In this document: piece by piece, positions 18,534-27,884 of the stretch
How the letters are laid out: each line of letters starts with the position of its first letter
Position numbering within the stretch: position 1 is the stretch's first letter
DNA from: Mycoavidus cysteinexigens
GTDB taxonomy: Bacteria; Pseudomonadota; Gammaproteobacteria; Burkholderiales; Burkholderiaceae
DNA: 64,000 nt
Assembly (NCBI RefSeq): GCF_003966915.1
Contig: NZ_AP018150.1
Location: 62,001 to 126,000, forward strand
Direction of reading: 5' to 3'
Translations under genes and position numbers: made by a program
Notes under the pieces: model-generated
Told to the model about the DNA's origin: nothing
The model's input: the letters and a program-made list of their open reading frames with translations, nothing else
Database searches by the model: none

Positions 18534-20102
18534 TTAATGCCCGCTTGATGCCGCCGCTCCCGGTTTCGGTTTGGTCCACCATATCAGTGCTGCGAGTACG
18601 ATAAACACAATGCATGAAATGCGAAAAAAATTGTTAGTCGCAATCATATAGGCTTGCTGTGTAATGATTTTATCGAGGCTTGCATAGGCCACCGATCCAG
18701 TGATCCCGAATGAGGTTAGGGTATCCGTAAAAGCCGTGGTATTCGGCGAGTAGACGCTAACCGATTCAGTCAATACTGCATGATGATAGACTGCATTGTT
18801 TTCCCAGAAAGTGGTGCTGACGGCAGTGCCAATGGCCCCGGCTAAGGTACGGAAGAAATTGGATAAACCGGCGGCGCTCGCTAGTCGGTCTTCGGTGATG
18901 CTAGACAAGGTAATGGTGGTGAGCGGTACGAAAAAGCAGGCAATCCCAAGACCTTGCACCAGGCGCGGCCAAATGACTGCATTAAAAGGCGTATCGAGCG
19001 TGAAGAGGGAGTTCCAATATGACACTCCAGCAAAAACCATAAACGCGAAGCAAGCGACGAGCCGTAGATTAAGTTTATGTAAATTGCGGCCAATCAACGG
19101 AGAGAGCACTAACGCAAGCAGGCCGATCGGCGCAGTGGCTAAGCCAGCTAGGCTAGCTGTATATCCCATCACCGTTTGCAGCCAAAGTGGGAAAATCACC
19201 ACCGAACCAAAAAATGCCATAAAACCGAATGACACAATAATCACGCCAAGGGCAAAATTACGGTCTTTAAAAAGGGCGAAGTCAATCACGGGATCTTTTT
19301 CAGTGATTTCCCAAATCACCATAAAAGAAAGCGCGATGGCGGCAATAATCGCTAACGTGATGATTAACGACGAACTAAACCAATCATGGTCTTTGCCAAT
19401 ATCAAGCATGGTTTGCAAGCAGCCCACGCCAATCACAAGTAAAGCCAAGCCGACCGCATCAATACGCTGTTTAACCAGTTTAGTCTCACGTCCGCGGAGC
19501 AGGACGAAGCAGCTGAATGCAGAGAAAAGGCCAACCGGCACATTAATATAAAAAAGCCAGGGCCAACTATAGTGATCCGTCAGCCAGCCCCCCAAAAGGG
19601 GGCCAAAAATCGGCGCAACAATCACCGTCATTGCCCATAGCCCAAGCGCCAGCCCCCTTTTATCCGGCGGATAACTGCGCAGCAAAATAGTTTGTGACAG
19701 GGGCACCATGGGGCCAGAAACAAATCCCTGCAACAAACGAAACACAATCAATGTTTCAAAATTCTGCGCAAGTCCGCAGAGGGCGGAGGTGAGCGTAAAG
19801 AGCAGCACCGACAAAGTAAACAGTTTGACCTCGCCTACGCGCCGCGCTAGCCAGCCCGTGAGTGGCACCGCGATGGCTGAGGCCACCGAGTAAGAGCTAA
19901 TTACCCAAGTGCCTTGGCTGGTGGCCACGCCAAGGTTACCGGCGATGGTAGGCACGGCGACGTTGGCAATCGAGGTATCGAGTACCTCCATAAACGTACC
20001 CAACGCCAGCCCGACGGTGAGCAATACCAGCGCGCTGCCGGCTAGCGGAATACTTTGAGGCGACGCGTTAGCGGCGGAGGTAGGTGGCGCGGAATCTGAC
20101 AT
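18534..20102 (-). CDS. emrB: DHA2-family MFS multidrug exporter (EmrB/QacA type)
   Basis: A predicted 14-helix proton-drug antiporter in the inner membrane. It has 522 residues. Helix 1 contains LGTFMEVLDTSIANVAVPTIAGNL, with the acidic D typical of DHA2 transporters. Motif A (GWLARRVGEVKLF) and motif C-like LFRLLQGFVSGPMVPLSQ follow. In Burkholderia such genes are normally next to an EmrA-type adaptor, but here only the outer-membrane factor is found, divergently placed. Substrate unknown. Confidence 0.9.
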   Translation of the reverse strand: MSDSAPPTSAANASPQSIPLAGSALVLLTVGLALGTFMEVLDTSIANVAVPTIAGNLGVATSQGTWVISSYSVASAIAVPLTGWLARRVGEVKLFTLSVLLFTLTSALCGLAQNFETLIVFRLLQGFVSGPMVPLSQTILLRSYPPDKRGLALGLWAMTVIVAPIFGPLLGGWLTDHYSWPWLFYINVPVGLFSAFSCFVLLRGRETKLVKQRIDAVGLALLVIGVGCLQTMLDIGKDHDWFSSSLIITLAIIAAIALSFMVIWEITEKDPVIDFALFKDRNFALGVIIVSFGFMAFFGSVVIFPLWLQTVMGYTASLAGLATAPIGLLALVLSPLIGRNLHKLNLRLVACFAFMVFAGVSYWNSLFTLDTPFNAVIWPRLVQGLGIACFFVPLTTITLSSITEDRLASAAGLSNFFRTLAGAIGTAVSTTFWENNAVYHHAVLTESVSVYSPNTTAFTDTLTSFGITGSVAYASLDKIITQQAYMIATNNFFRISCIVFIVLAALIWWTKPKPGAAASSGH

Positions 20103-20275
20103 AGATTAGTATATTTTCAAATACAGATACGCATAGAATAGCGCTAGTTTCTATGTTCAAAACTTAAGTGTGAACCACAAAACGATAACATGGCGCATCG
20201 CGCTATGCATCACTGGCTTGCGAAAAAGTGTAACCTTACCGTTGTCTTGCTATGGCTGCAACTTAGGGCAACAGA

Positions 20276-21766
20276 ATGCAATTGTTTAAAAAACCGTGGC
20301 CCGTGGCAGGGCCCTCTTCTCTAATTAAATATATGTCTCGCATTAAGCAATGCTTAGTTATCAGCCTATTCGCCGGGGGGCTAGCAAGTTGCGCGGTGGG
20401 GCCGGACTACACGCGCGCCACCTTGGCTGTGCCAGAAAACTTTAAGGAAGCGCCGGCTGGCTGGAAAGTGGCGCAGCCGGCTGATGAATTAGAGCGTGGG
20501 GCCTGGTGGAAGATCTTTAATGATTCCCAGTTAAATACGCTGGCTAACAAAATCGAGATCTCGAACCAAACGGTGGCCGCCTACGCGGCCGCCTATCAGC
20601 GCGCGCGCGCCTTGGCGAGACAGGCACGCGCGGCTTTTTTGCCCCAAATCAGCGCAGCGGCGGATGCTACGCGTGCGCGCACTACGGCGCGCGCCGTGAA
20701 TGGTTTAAATGCGCCACGCACGACATATGGGTTATCGTTAGATGCGTCTTGGGAGCCAGACCTGTGGGGTACGCTGCGGCGTACCGAGCGAGCTGAAAAA
20801 GCTCAGGCGCAAAGTGCAGCAGCGGAACTTGAAAATGCGCGCCTATCTGCTCAAGCGACGTTAGTGCAAAATTATTTTCAACTGCGCACGCTAGATGCGA
20901 TTCAACAATTATTGAACGATACGGTGCGGGCTTATCGGCAAGCTCTCAAACTGACGCAAAATCGTTATGCTCAGGGTGTTGCCGCGCGGGCTGATGTACT
21001 ACAGGCGCAAACGGCGCTCCAAGCAGCCCAAGCCGCAGCGCTTGACAATGGGATTGCGCGGGCCCAATACGAGCACGCGATAGCCGTATTGGTGGGAGAG
21101 CCTGCCTCAACTTTCTCGCTAAGCGCCGCACCATTAAAGTTCGCCGCGCCGCCGCGCATACCTCTTATGCTCCCCTCCGCACTGCTTGAGCGTCGGCCTG
21201 ATATTGCCAGCGCCGAGCGTCTCGCCGCTGCGGCCAACGAAAAAATTGGCGTAACCATGGCGGCATTTTTCCCATCCTTAAAGCTCTTAGCAACGGGGGG
21301 CTATCAGAGCTCGGCGTTTTCAGACTGGCTCAGTGCGCCTGCCCGTATTTGGTCCTTGGGCCCACAACTGGCGGCAGTTCTTTTCGATGGAGGTGCGCGG
21401 CAGGCGCAAACAGCTGCAGCCCGCGCCTCCTTTGAACAAGATACGGCGCATTATCGGCAAACTGTATTGAATGCATTTCAAGAGGTAGAGGACGCATTAG
21501 CCGCATTGCGTATCCTCGAACAAGAAGCTGTGCTGCAGCGACAGGCCGTGCAGTCAGCCCAACACGCCCTCAAGATTGTTTTAAATCAATACAAAGCGGG
21601 TATGACGATGTACCTTAGCGTTATTTCTGCACAGACGACCGCGTTTGCGGTTGAGCAAAAAATGGTAGGCATTAATGGGCAGCGGATGGTTGCTACAGCG
21701 GGGCTGATTAAAGCGCTTGGCGGCGGTTGGGATGGATCCCAGATGCAAGCGCCAAGTCAAAAATAG
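20276..21766 (+). CDS. Outer-membrane efflux lipoprotein (NodT/OprM family)
   Basis: A predicted outer-membrane channel of the TolC superfamily used by tripartite pumps. It has 496 residues. The lipobox GGLASC places the acylated Cys at residue 39 from the first ATG or 20 from a second ATG at 20333. The later start gives a more normal signal peptide, but only the first ATG has an AGGG ribosome site. The duplicated OEP domain is visible, with SWEPDLWGTLRR and the family-diagnostic LLERRPDIASAERLAAANEK-type text. It is divergent from the DHA2 exporter, 173 bp apart. Confidence 0.92.
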   Translation: MQLFKKPWPVAGPSSLIKYMSRIKQCLVISLFAGGLASCAVGPDYTRATLAVPENFKEAPAGWKVAQPADELERGAWWKIFNDSQLNTLANKIEISNQTVAAYAAAYQRARALARQARAAFLPQISAAADATRARTTARAVNGLNAPRTTYGLSLDASWEPDLWGTLRRTERAEKAQAQSAAAELENARLSAQATLVQNYFQLRTLDAIQQLLNDTVRAYRQALKLTQNRYAQGVAARADVLQAQTALQAAQAAALDNGIARAQYEHAIAVLVGEPASTFSLSAAPLKFAAPPRIPLMLPSALLERRPDIASAERLAAAANEKIGVTMAAFFPSLKLLATGGYQSSAFSDWLSAPARIWSLGPQLAAVLFDGGARQAQTAAARASFEQDTAHYRQTVLNAFQEVEDALAALRILEQEAVLQRQAVQSAQHALKIVLNQYKAGMTMYLSVISAQTTAFAVEQKMVGINGQRMVATAGLIKALGGGWDGSQMQAPSQK

Positions 21767-21861
21767 ACGAGTGGTGACCCAGCAGCCGCACATTGAGGGG
21801 TAATAAGAGCTCGGTAAAATTCTGTCTGCCCATCAATTTTAAATCAATGTAAAAGTTTTTG

Positions 21862-21902
21862 ATGGATGAAAATCGTCCATTGCGTGGATGATTTTCATCC
21901 AT
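21862..21902. repeat. Near-perfect inverted repeat before the DUF4143 ATPase
   Basis: Thirteen-base arms atggatgaaaatc (21862-21874) and gattttcatccat (21890-21902) pair perfectly. After a G-T wobble, four more pairs (tcca/tgga) continue inward, leaving a 5-nt loop. It ends 12 bp before the ATPase start, so it could be an operator or a leader hairpin that hides the ribosome site. Confidence 0.8.
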
Positions 21903-21914
21903 TAGAATGGCGCT

Positions 21915-23162
21915 ATGTACGCACGACATATTACTCCTTTGCTATTAGAAGCATTGGCTGACACGCCTGTTATACTCATCAACGGTGCGCGTCAGACGGG
22001 CAAGAGCACGCTGGCTCAAGTGCCGGAGATCCATCACTATCGCTACTTAACCTTAGACAACCCGGTGGTGTTGGCTGCGGCAAAGAATGATCCAAGCGGT
22101 TTTATTGAGGCGCTGGATGGCCCAGTGGTCTTAGATGAGGTGCAACGTGCTCTAGAACTTTTTTTGCCAATTAAGGCTGGGGTTGATCGAGATCGTAGAC
22201 CGGGTCGTTTTTTGCTGACTGGCTCGGCGCATGTTTTATTGCTGCCTACCATCGCTGATTCCTTGGCTGGGCGGATGGAAATATTGTCGCTTTGGCCCTT
22301 ATCAACGGCGGAATTAGCTGGCATCTCAAAGTTTAATCGCGCGGATTGGTTGTTTAATGGCGAACTCAATGCTTTGGCCATTTCCGCCTGCAAACGTGAG
22401 CGATGGATTGATATTTTGCTCGCAGGTGGGTTCCCAGAAGCGGTCAGCCGCAGCTCAGAAAAACGCCGTGCCGCATGGTTTGATAGTTATTTGCACGCCA
22501 TTTTGCAGCGTGATGTACGCGAATTGGCAAACCTCGAGCAATTATCTGAAATACCTAATTTACTCCAATTACTTGCTGTGCGTAGCGCTAATTTGTTGAA
22601 TTTTGCGGAGTTATCACGCTCGATCGGCTTAACGCAAACCACGCTAAAGCGCTATTTCAGTCTGTTGGAGATGCTCTTTTTAGTCTATCGGTTGCCGGCT
22701 TGGCACCGCAATGCGGGTAAACGGTTGGTGAAAGCGCCTAAAGTGTTTGTGCTAGATAGTGGTTTACTGGCTCATTTCAATAATTTATCCAAAAACCATT
22801 TGATGAAAAAGGCTGGGCTACCGGGTGGATTGGTTGAGACTTTTGTCTTAAATGAGTTGCTTAAACATTTGGCTTTTGCAGAACAAAAATTAACTTTATG
22901 GCATTACCGCACACAAACCAATTATGAAGTAGATTTTGTGCTGGAAAATCGGTTGGGTCAGATTACGGGGATTGAAGTTAAAGCAAGTAGCACGGTGACT
23001 AGCAATGATTTTAGAGGGCTGCGTCATTTGCAGCAAAACGAGCCACAGGCGTTTCAGCGTGGCATCGTGCTGTATGACGGACCAGAGATTGTGCCGTTTA
23101 GCCCTCATTTATTTGCTGTTCCGCTCTCAATGTGGTGGGCGCCGGAGAGTCCCTCTGCATAA
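21915..23162 (+). CDS. AAA-14 ATPase with C-terminal DUF4143
   Basis: An ATP-binding protein of the common AAA-14/DUF4143 family, whose cellular role is unsettled. It has 415 residues. The P-loop GARQTGKSTLAQ is near residue 24, the Walker B PVVLDEVQRA near 70, sensor-like RFLLTGSAH near 94, and the DUF4143 half includes YLHAILQRDVRELA and LTQTTLKRYFSLLEMLFLVYRLPAW. The C-terminus carries a nuclease-like fold hint (YEVDFVLEN, then GIEVKAS), as family members often have. It stands alone, with a palindrome before its start. Accessory gene; possibly acquired. Confidence 0.92.
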   Translation: MYARHITPLLLEALADTPVILINGARQTGKSTLAQVPEIHHYRYLTLDNPVVLAAAKNDPSGFIEALDGPVVLDEVQRALELFLPIKAGVDRDRRPGRFLLTGSAHVLLLPTIADSLAGRMEILSLWPLSTAELAGISKFNRADWLFNGELNALAISACKRERWIDILLAGGFPEAVSRSSEKRRAAWFDSYLHAILQRDVRELANLEQLSEIPNLLQLLAVRSANLLNFAELSRSIGLTQTTLKRYFSLLEMLFLVYRLPAWHRNAGKRLVKAPKVFVLDSGLLAHFNNLSKNHLMKKAGLPGGLVETFVLNELLKHLAFAEQKLTLWHYRTQTNYEVDFVLENRLGQITGIEVKASSTVTSNDFRGLRHLQQNEPQAFQRGIVLYDGPEIVPFSPHLFAVPLSMWWAPESPSA

Positions 23163-23261
23163 AAGATGCCGGCTAATCGGCTATTTCCGAGTTCAGACTT
23201 TTAATTTATGCTGCGAATAAGTTGCCGTATCCGGCATCTAGGCTGTTGCGGAATAAATTAT
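23163..23261. repeat. Convergent intergenic region with a 9-bp inverted repeat
   Basis: Between the convergent ATPase and metF genes, agatgccgg (23164-23172) is repeated inverted as ccggcatct (23231-23239), 58 bp apart. No T-tract follows either arm, so it is not a standard terminator. Function unknown. Confidence 0.4.
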
Positions 23262-24098
23262 CTATCTATTGAGCGTGATTTGTTGGCAAATGGCGGAGGT
23301 TGCCACCGCGCCGTTTAATGTATAAAAGTGTAGCCCCGGTGCGCCGCCATTGAGTAATCGCTGACATAAACTTGCGACTACATCAATCCCAAAAGCGCGA
23401 ATCGATGCCTTATCATCGCCAAAGCTCTCCAGGCGACGCGCAATCCAACGGGGTATTTCAGCGCCACACATCGATGAAAAGCGCATCAATTGAGAAAAAT
23501 TGGTAATTGGCATGATGCCAGGCGTGATCGGTACCTTAATGCCGAGACGCCGCACGTCATCGACAAAGCGGAAATACGCATCTGCATTATAAAAGTATTG
23601 CGTAATCGCCGCGTTAGCCCCCGCTTTAATCTTGCGCGCAAAACTTTCTAGATCTTGGTTTGGCGAGTGTGCTTGCGGATGGTATTCTGGATAAGCCGCC
23701 ACTTCAATGTGAAACCAGTCGCCATGTTCGGTACGGATAAATTCGACCAACTCTGATGCATATTGGAATGCTCCGATCTCGCCCATGCCAGAAGGCAAGT
23801 CGCCGCGCAGAGCAACGATATGCCGAATATCATGGGCGCGATAGCGGGCTAAAATGGCGCGCACATTGTCGCGGGCTGCGCCAATGCACGACAGATGTGG
23901 AGCGGCCTTAAGCCCATTACGGGCTATTTCTAAGACGGTATCGAGCGTGCCTTGTTGAGTAGAACCGCCAGCGCCAAAAGTAACGGAAACGAAATGGGGT
24001 TGCAGTACCGCAAGTTGCGTACACGTGGCACGCAACTTATCCATCCCTTCCGCAGTTCTAGGTGGAAAAAACTCAAACGACAGCTCGATTTGACTCAT
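23262..24098 (-). CDS. metF: 5,10-methylenetetrahydrofolate reductase MetF
   Basis: This FAD enzyme reduces methylene-THF to methyl-THF, the methyl donor for homocysteine. It has 278 residues beginning with ELSFEFFPPRT, as in bacterial MetF. Further landmarks are VTFGAGGSTQ near residue 40, ALRGDLPSG near 96 and the late PITPGIMPITNFSQL. It starts 12 bp after the ahcY stop, so it is very likely cotranscribed with ahcY and shares control by the SAH riboswitch. Confidence 0.95.
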   Translation of the reverse strand: MSQIELSFEFFPPRTAEGMDKLRATCTQLAVLQPHFVSVTFGAGGSTQQGTLDTVLEIARNGLKAAPHLSCIGAARDNVRAILARYRAHDIRHIVALRGDLPSGMGEIGAFQYASELVEFIRTEHGDWFHIEVAAYPEYHPQAHSPNQDLESFARKIKAGANAAITQYFYNADAYFRFVDDVRRLGIKVPITPGIMPITNFSQLMRFSSMCGAEIPRWIARRLESFGDDKASIRAFGIDVVASLCQRLLNGGAPGLHFYTLNGAVATSAICQQITLNR

Positions 24099-24110
24099 AT
24101 CAACATCATT

Positions 24111-25544
24111 TTAGTAGCGATAATGCGATGGCTTATAGGGACCGCTTTGCTCAACCCCAATATATTTTGCTTGTGATGCAGTCAGCTCCGTAAGGTGCGC
24201 GCCAATCCGCTGTAAATGTAGTCGCGCCACTTTTTCGTCGAGATGTTTAGGCAGCACATAGACTTTATTCGCATATTGCGCGCCGCGCGTAAATAACTCA
24301 ATTTGCGCTAATGTTTGATTTGTGAAGGAATTTGACATCACAAACGATGGATGGCCTGTGGCGCAGCCTAAATTAACCAAGCGACCCTGCGCTAATAAGA
24401 TAATCCGTTTGCCATCGGGAAACTCAATATGATCAACTTGTGGCTTAATTTCTTCCCATTTGTACTGGCGTAATGAAGACACCTCAATTTCTGAGTCGAA
24501 GTGTCCAATGTTGCAAACGATCGCTTGATGCCGCATCTTTTTCATATGCTCATGGGTAATCACGCTTAAATTGCCCGTCGCCGTGACAAAAATATCCACT
24601 TTATCGGCCACATCGTCCATTGTGACAACACGATAGCCTTCCATGGCGGCTTGCAACGCGCAAATCGGATCGATTTCAGTCACCCAAACGGTTGCGCCTA
24701 AGCCTCGCAATGACTGGGCGCAACCTTTGCCAACGTCGCCATATCCCGCTACGAGCGCCACTTTACCGGCGATCATGACATCGGTTGCACGTTTGATGCC
24801 ATCAACCAGGGATTCGCGGCAACCGTACAAATTATCGAATTTTGATTTTGTTACGGAATCGTTCACATTAATTACTGGAAACCGTAATTTCCCTTCTTTT
24901 TCTAGCTGATAGAGACGGTGTACGCCGGTTGTGGTTTCCTCCGTTACGCCGCGAATATGAGCCAGGCGGCTCGAATACCAATGCGGATCGCGGTCTAAGT
25001 GCTGGGAAATCGCGGCATATAGCGCAACTTCCTCTTCATTGGTTGGTTCGGCTAGCACAGAACGATCTTGTTCTGCGCGCGCGCCTAGCATGAGTAATAA
25101 GGTTGCATCGCCACCATCATCCAGAATCATGTTGGCGTGTTCACCGTTCGGCCAAGAGAAAATCTGGTGCGTGAAGGCCCAATATTCGTCAAGATTTTCG
25201 CCTTTGAAGGCGAATACCGGGGTGCCTTGTGCGGCGATGGCTGCCGCCGCATGATCTTGCGTGGAAAAAATGTTGCACGAGGCCCAACGGACCTCAGCGC
25301 CAAGCGCTTGCAAGGTTTCGATCAATACGGCGGTCTGAATTGTCATATGCAGCGAGCCGGCAATGCGCGCGCCTTTGAGCGGTTGGCTCACCCCATATTC
25401 ATCGCGTAATGCAATCAAACCGGGCATTTCGGTTTCCGCGATGAGAATTTCTTTGCGCCCCCAAGCGGCGAGATTTAAATCGGCGATGGTATAATCACCG
25501 AGAATACTTGATTGATTATGCGTAGGTTGTATTGCAGCGCTCAT
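24111..25544 (-). CDS. ahcY: S-adenosylhomocysteine hydrolase AhcY
   Basis: The enzyme splits SAH to adenosine and homocysteine, relieving product inhibition of methyltransferases. It has 477 residues from the ATG at 25544, which follows an AAGGAG ribosome site by 7 nt; the frame is open 8 codons further up. The NAD site [29 protein letters not shown], and the C-terminal lysine/tyrosine ending [10 protein letters not shown] are diagnostic. metF follows directly. The leader carries an SAH riboswitch. Confidence 0.97.
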   Translation of the reverse strand: MSAAIQPTHNQSSILGDYTIADLNLAAWGRKEILIAETEMPGLIALRDEYGVSQPLKGARIAGSLHMTIQTAVLIETLQALGAEVRWASCNIFSTQDHAAAAIAAQGTPVFAFKGENLDEYWAFTHQIFSWPNGEHANMILDDGGDATLLLMLGARAEQDRSVLAEPTNEEEVALYAAISQHLDRDPHWYSSRLAHIRGVTEETTTGVHRLYQLEKEGKLRFPVINVNDSVTKSKFDNLYGCRESLVDGIKRATDVMIAGKVALVAGYGDVGKGCAQSLRGLGATVWVTEIDPICALQAAMEGYRVVTMDDVADKVDIFVTATGNLSVITHEHMKKMRHQAIVCNIGHFDSEIEVSSLRQYKWEEIKPQVDHIEFPDGKRIILLAQGRLVNLGCATGHPSFVMSNSFTNQTLAQIELFTRGAQYANKVYVLPKHLDEKVARLHLQRIGAHLTELTASQAKYIGVEQSGPYKPSHYRY

Positions 25545-25579
25545 TTCACGCTCCTTTCTTAAAAACAAAAGATTGAAGA

Positions 25580-25666
25580 CGTGAGCGCCGTTTGATACGA
25601 CCCGCCATAGGCGGGCTAAGGTTGTGCTTCGAGCCTGGCGGAAATTCCGTCGCAGCGCTCCTCGAA
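25580..25666 (-). promoter_or_regulatory. SAH riboswitch upstream of ahcY-metF
   Basis: On the minus strand, cgaggagcgctgcgacg (25664-25648) is followed by gccaggctcg (25639-25630), a GC-rich hairpin with arms cccgcc/ggcggg around 25600-25616, and cggcgctcacg (25590-25580). These blocks match the SAH aptamer core as I remember it: P1 pairs gagcgc with gcgctc, and the pseudoknot uses the ggctcg segment. It lies 36 bp before the ahcY start. A -10-like TACAAT at 25682-25677 would start transcription right before the aptamer. Binding of SAH is expected to raise expression. Confidence 0.9.
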
Positions 25667-25874
25667 ACGAGCTCCTATTGTAGCAAAAGTAATAATCGCA
25701 AGTATAAGTTGCTAGGTTCTGGGCATAGTTTGTGTGATTGCGTAATCTTTTACCGGATTTCGCAGAACATCTGTCTATGCTTAATCTGGCAGCGTGTTAG
25801 TTTGAGTAAGTCGTTTTTAATTTAATTTACACGATGGCTGGCTTTGTGAGCGGCTGTTGCAAAAGAGATACCCG

Positions 25875-27272
25875 ATGAGTCTTTTACGCACTAAGAACGT
25901 CGAACAGATGATTGCAGCAAGTGCTGCTAATACCGGCCTCCAGAAAACCATGGGGCCGCTCGATCTGACTTTCCTCGGCATTGGCGCAATTGTTGGCACA
26001 GGCATTTTCGTGTTAACGGGCACGGGCGCCGTGGCCGCTGGTCCGGCGTTGACCATATCCTTTATTATTGCCGCTCTAGCATGCGGTTTTGCGGCTCTAG
26101 CCTACGCTGAGTTCGCTTCGACCATTCCGGTCGCCGGCTCAATTTATACCTACGCCTATGCCACGCTAGGCGAGCTGATTGCTTGGTTGATTGGCTGGGA
26201 TCTATTGCTCGAATATGGCCTAGCGATTTCGGCCGTAGCTGTGGGTTGGTCGGGTTATTTCCAGTCGCTTTTATCCGGCTTTGGCATTACGTTACCGGCG
26301 TTGTTGAGTGCAGCGCCTGGCACCGTGCCCGGGCAACTGGCGCTCTTTAACTTGCCGGCCTTTCTTGTGGTAATGGCGATTGCTGCGGTTTTATCGATTG
26401 GCGTGCGCGAATCGACGCGTATCAATAATTTGATGGTGATTGTTAAGATCAGCATTGTGCTGTTGGTCATTGTCGTGGGCGCTTTTCACGTAAAGCCAAC
26501 GAATTGGCAGCCATTTATGCCAATGGGCTGGACCGGTACCTTGAGTGCGGCGGCGGTGATGTTCTTTGCTTTTATCGGTTTTGACTCGGTGAGTTCGGCG
26601 GCGGAAGAAGTCAAAAATCCAAAGCGTGATTTACCCATCGGAATTATTGCCTCACTCGGTGCTTGCGCTGTGATGTATGTGGCGGTAGCGGCTGTGGTAA
26701 CCGGGATTGTGCCTTACCAGCAATTTATGGACGTCGGGCATCCGGTCTCGATGGCGCTGCAAGTTGCCGGGGAAAAATGGGTAGCGGGTTTTGTTGATCT
26801 CGGTGCAGTATTCGGGATGCTGACGGTGATTCTAGTGATGAGCTACGGTCAGACGCGGATTTTGTTTGCCATGTCGCGTGATGGCTTGCTGCCTCCAGCG
26901 TTGTCGAAAATTCATCCGCGATACAAAACGCCTTTTTTCGCCACCTGGCTGGTTGGTCTTTTCTTTGGCTTGATCGCTGCGTTGGTTCCGCTTAAAGCCT
27001 TGGCTGAGCTCACCAATATTGGCACGTTGGCGGCGTTTTCCATGGTATCTCTTGCTGTGCTTATTTTACGTCGCACGCATCCTGAATTGCCACGTGCTTT
27101 CCGTTGCCCGGGCGTGCCATTTTTGCCCATATTTTCGGTTTTATTCTGCGTATTCCTAATGCTTCAACTCCAGCTTTCGACATGGATTGCCTTCATCGCT
27201 TGGCTGGCTGTTGGACTTTTGATTTACTTCGGCTATTCGCGTCATCATGCGAAGCTGGCGCAAACGGATTGA
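25875..27272 (+). CDS. APC-family amino acid permease (cationic amino acid transporter type)
   Basis: An inner-membrane amino acid transporter with about 12 hydrophobic segments and 465 residues from the ATG at 25875. A TTG six codons upstream is the only alternative. The first helix holds FLGIGAIVGTGIFVLTG, the substrate-binding Gly motif of the APC superfamily. ALAYAEFASTIPVAGSIYTYAYATLGE and FIGFDSVSSAAEEVKNPKRDLP are typical of the CAT/YfnA-like subgroup. The substrate cannot be read from sequence. It is divergent from ahcY. Confidence 0.92.
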   Translation: MSLLRTKNVEQMIAASAANTGLQKTMGPLDLTFLGIGAIVGTGIFVLTGTGAVAAGPALTISFIIAALACGFAALAYAEFASTIPVAGSIYTYAYATLGELIAWLIGWDLLLEYGLAISAVAVGWSGYFQSLLSGFGITLPALLSAAPGTVPGQLALFNLPAFLVVMAIAAVLSIGVRESTRINNLMVIVKISIVLLVIVVGAFHVKPTNWQPFMPMGWTGTLSAAAVMFFAFIGFDSVSSAAEEVKNPKRDLPIGIIASLGACAVMYVAVAAVVTGIVPYQQFMDVGHPVSMALQVAGEKWVAGFVDLGAVFGMLTVILVMSYGQTRILFAMSRDGLLPPALSKIHPRYKTPFFATWLVGLFFGLIAALVPLKALAELTNIGTLAAFSMVSLAVLILRRTHPELPRAFRCPGVPFLPIFSVLFCVFLMLQLQLSTWIAFIAWLAVGLLIYFGYSRHHAKLAQTD

Positions 27273-27287
27273 TAAATCCTGAGACGG

Positions 27288-27339
27288 TCAATCGGTTCAA
27301 GTTTGTTTCTTGAATCGATTGATTATTAAAGGTTTTTTT
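27288..27339 (+). terminator. Probable terminator of the APC permease gene
   Basis: Stem tcaatcggttcaag (27288-27301) pairs with cttgaatcgattga (27309-27322) with one G-T wobble and a 7-nt loop. A run of seven T residues lies at 27333-27339, about ten bases after the stem, further than the textbook spacing. Confidence 0.6.
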
Positions 27340-27884
27340 AACTCATGTTAAAGATATAGGCACAAGTTGTGCATCCCAGTTTCTCCGCGTTTTGAGAGAG
27401 GTGGTGGGTACAACTTGTTGCTGTTAGTGCCTCTCATCGTAAGTTTAGCCCTAATCTTCAGCTTCTTTGCTGAGCAGCATCAATCAGATGAGCCCGCTAG
27501 GCGCCGTTGTCGTGATGTCCTTAGGCCGCTTCTCTGAATAAATTTCTCATATATGCTCAACGGCTAAATATGATGAATGATTCTATTTCAATCATAAATA
27601 ACATCCTGATTTAGAGAAATTTAAGGGCGCGCCTTCATACCAGAAATTTGCACGGTTTATGGATTATCCGATAAGAGTTGCTGAGCAAAATGAGGCAAAG
27701 AAATTCTACACCCCTGACTTTAGCGAGCGATAAAAGCCAAGCTAGATGGCAATTCGGTCTAGCGACGGAATATCCTGCTACTGCTTGTACCGCGCGAAGC
27801 GCTACAGGGCCGATACCCGGCTTTCAATGGAGGAGTTATCGCCCGTCTCTTTTAAGCCGCGACGTTTTACGAAACTATAAAAAT
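27340..27884. other. Gene-free stretch between permease and metK, with structured repeats
   Basis: No gene is supported here. The exact odd palindrome gcacaagttgtgc lies at 27360-27372. Its core acaagttgt (27362-27370) is repeated inverted as acaacttgt at 27410-27418, with ccca and tggg also pairing inside, so the segment could fold into one long hairpin. Further right, short open frames exist on the plus strand at 27678-27920 and another frame ending near 27880, with no recognisable family; they may be decayed coding sequence. Confidence 0.45.

Noticed and set aside
18796-19551. 251-codon plus-strand open frame inside the DHA2 exporter gene
   Set aside because: Antisense to a well-conserved transporter; Lys/Ala-rich text without a family.
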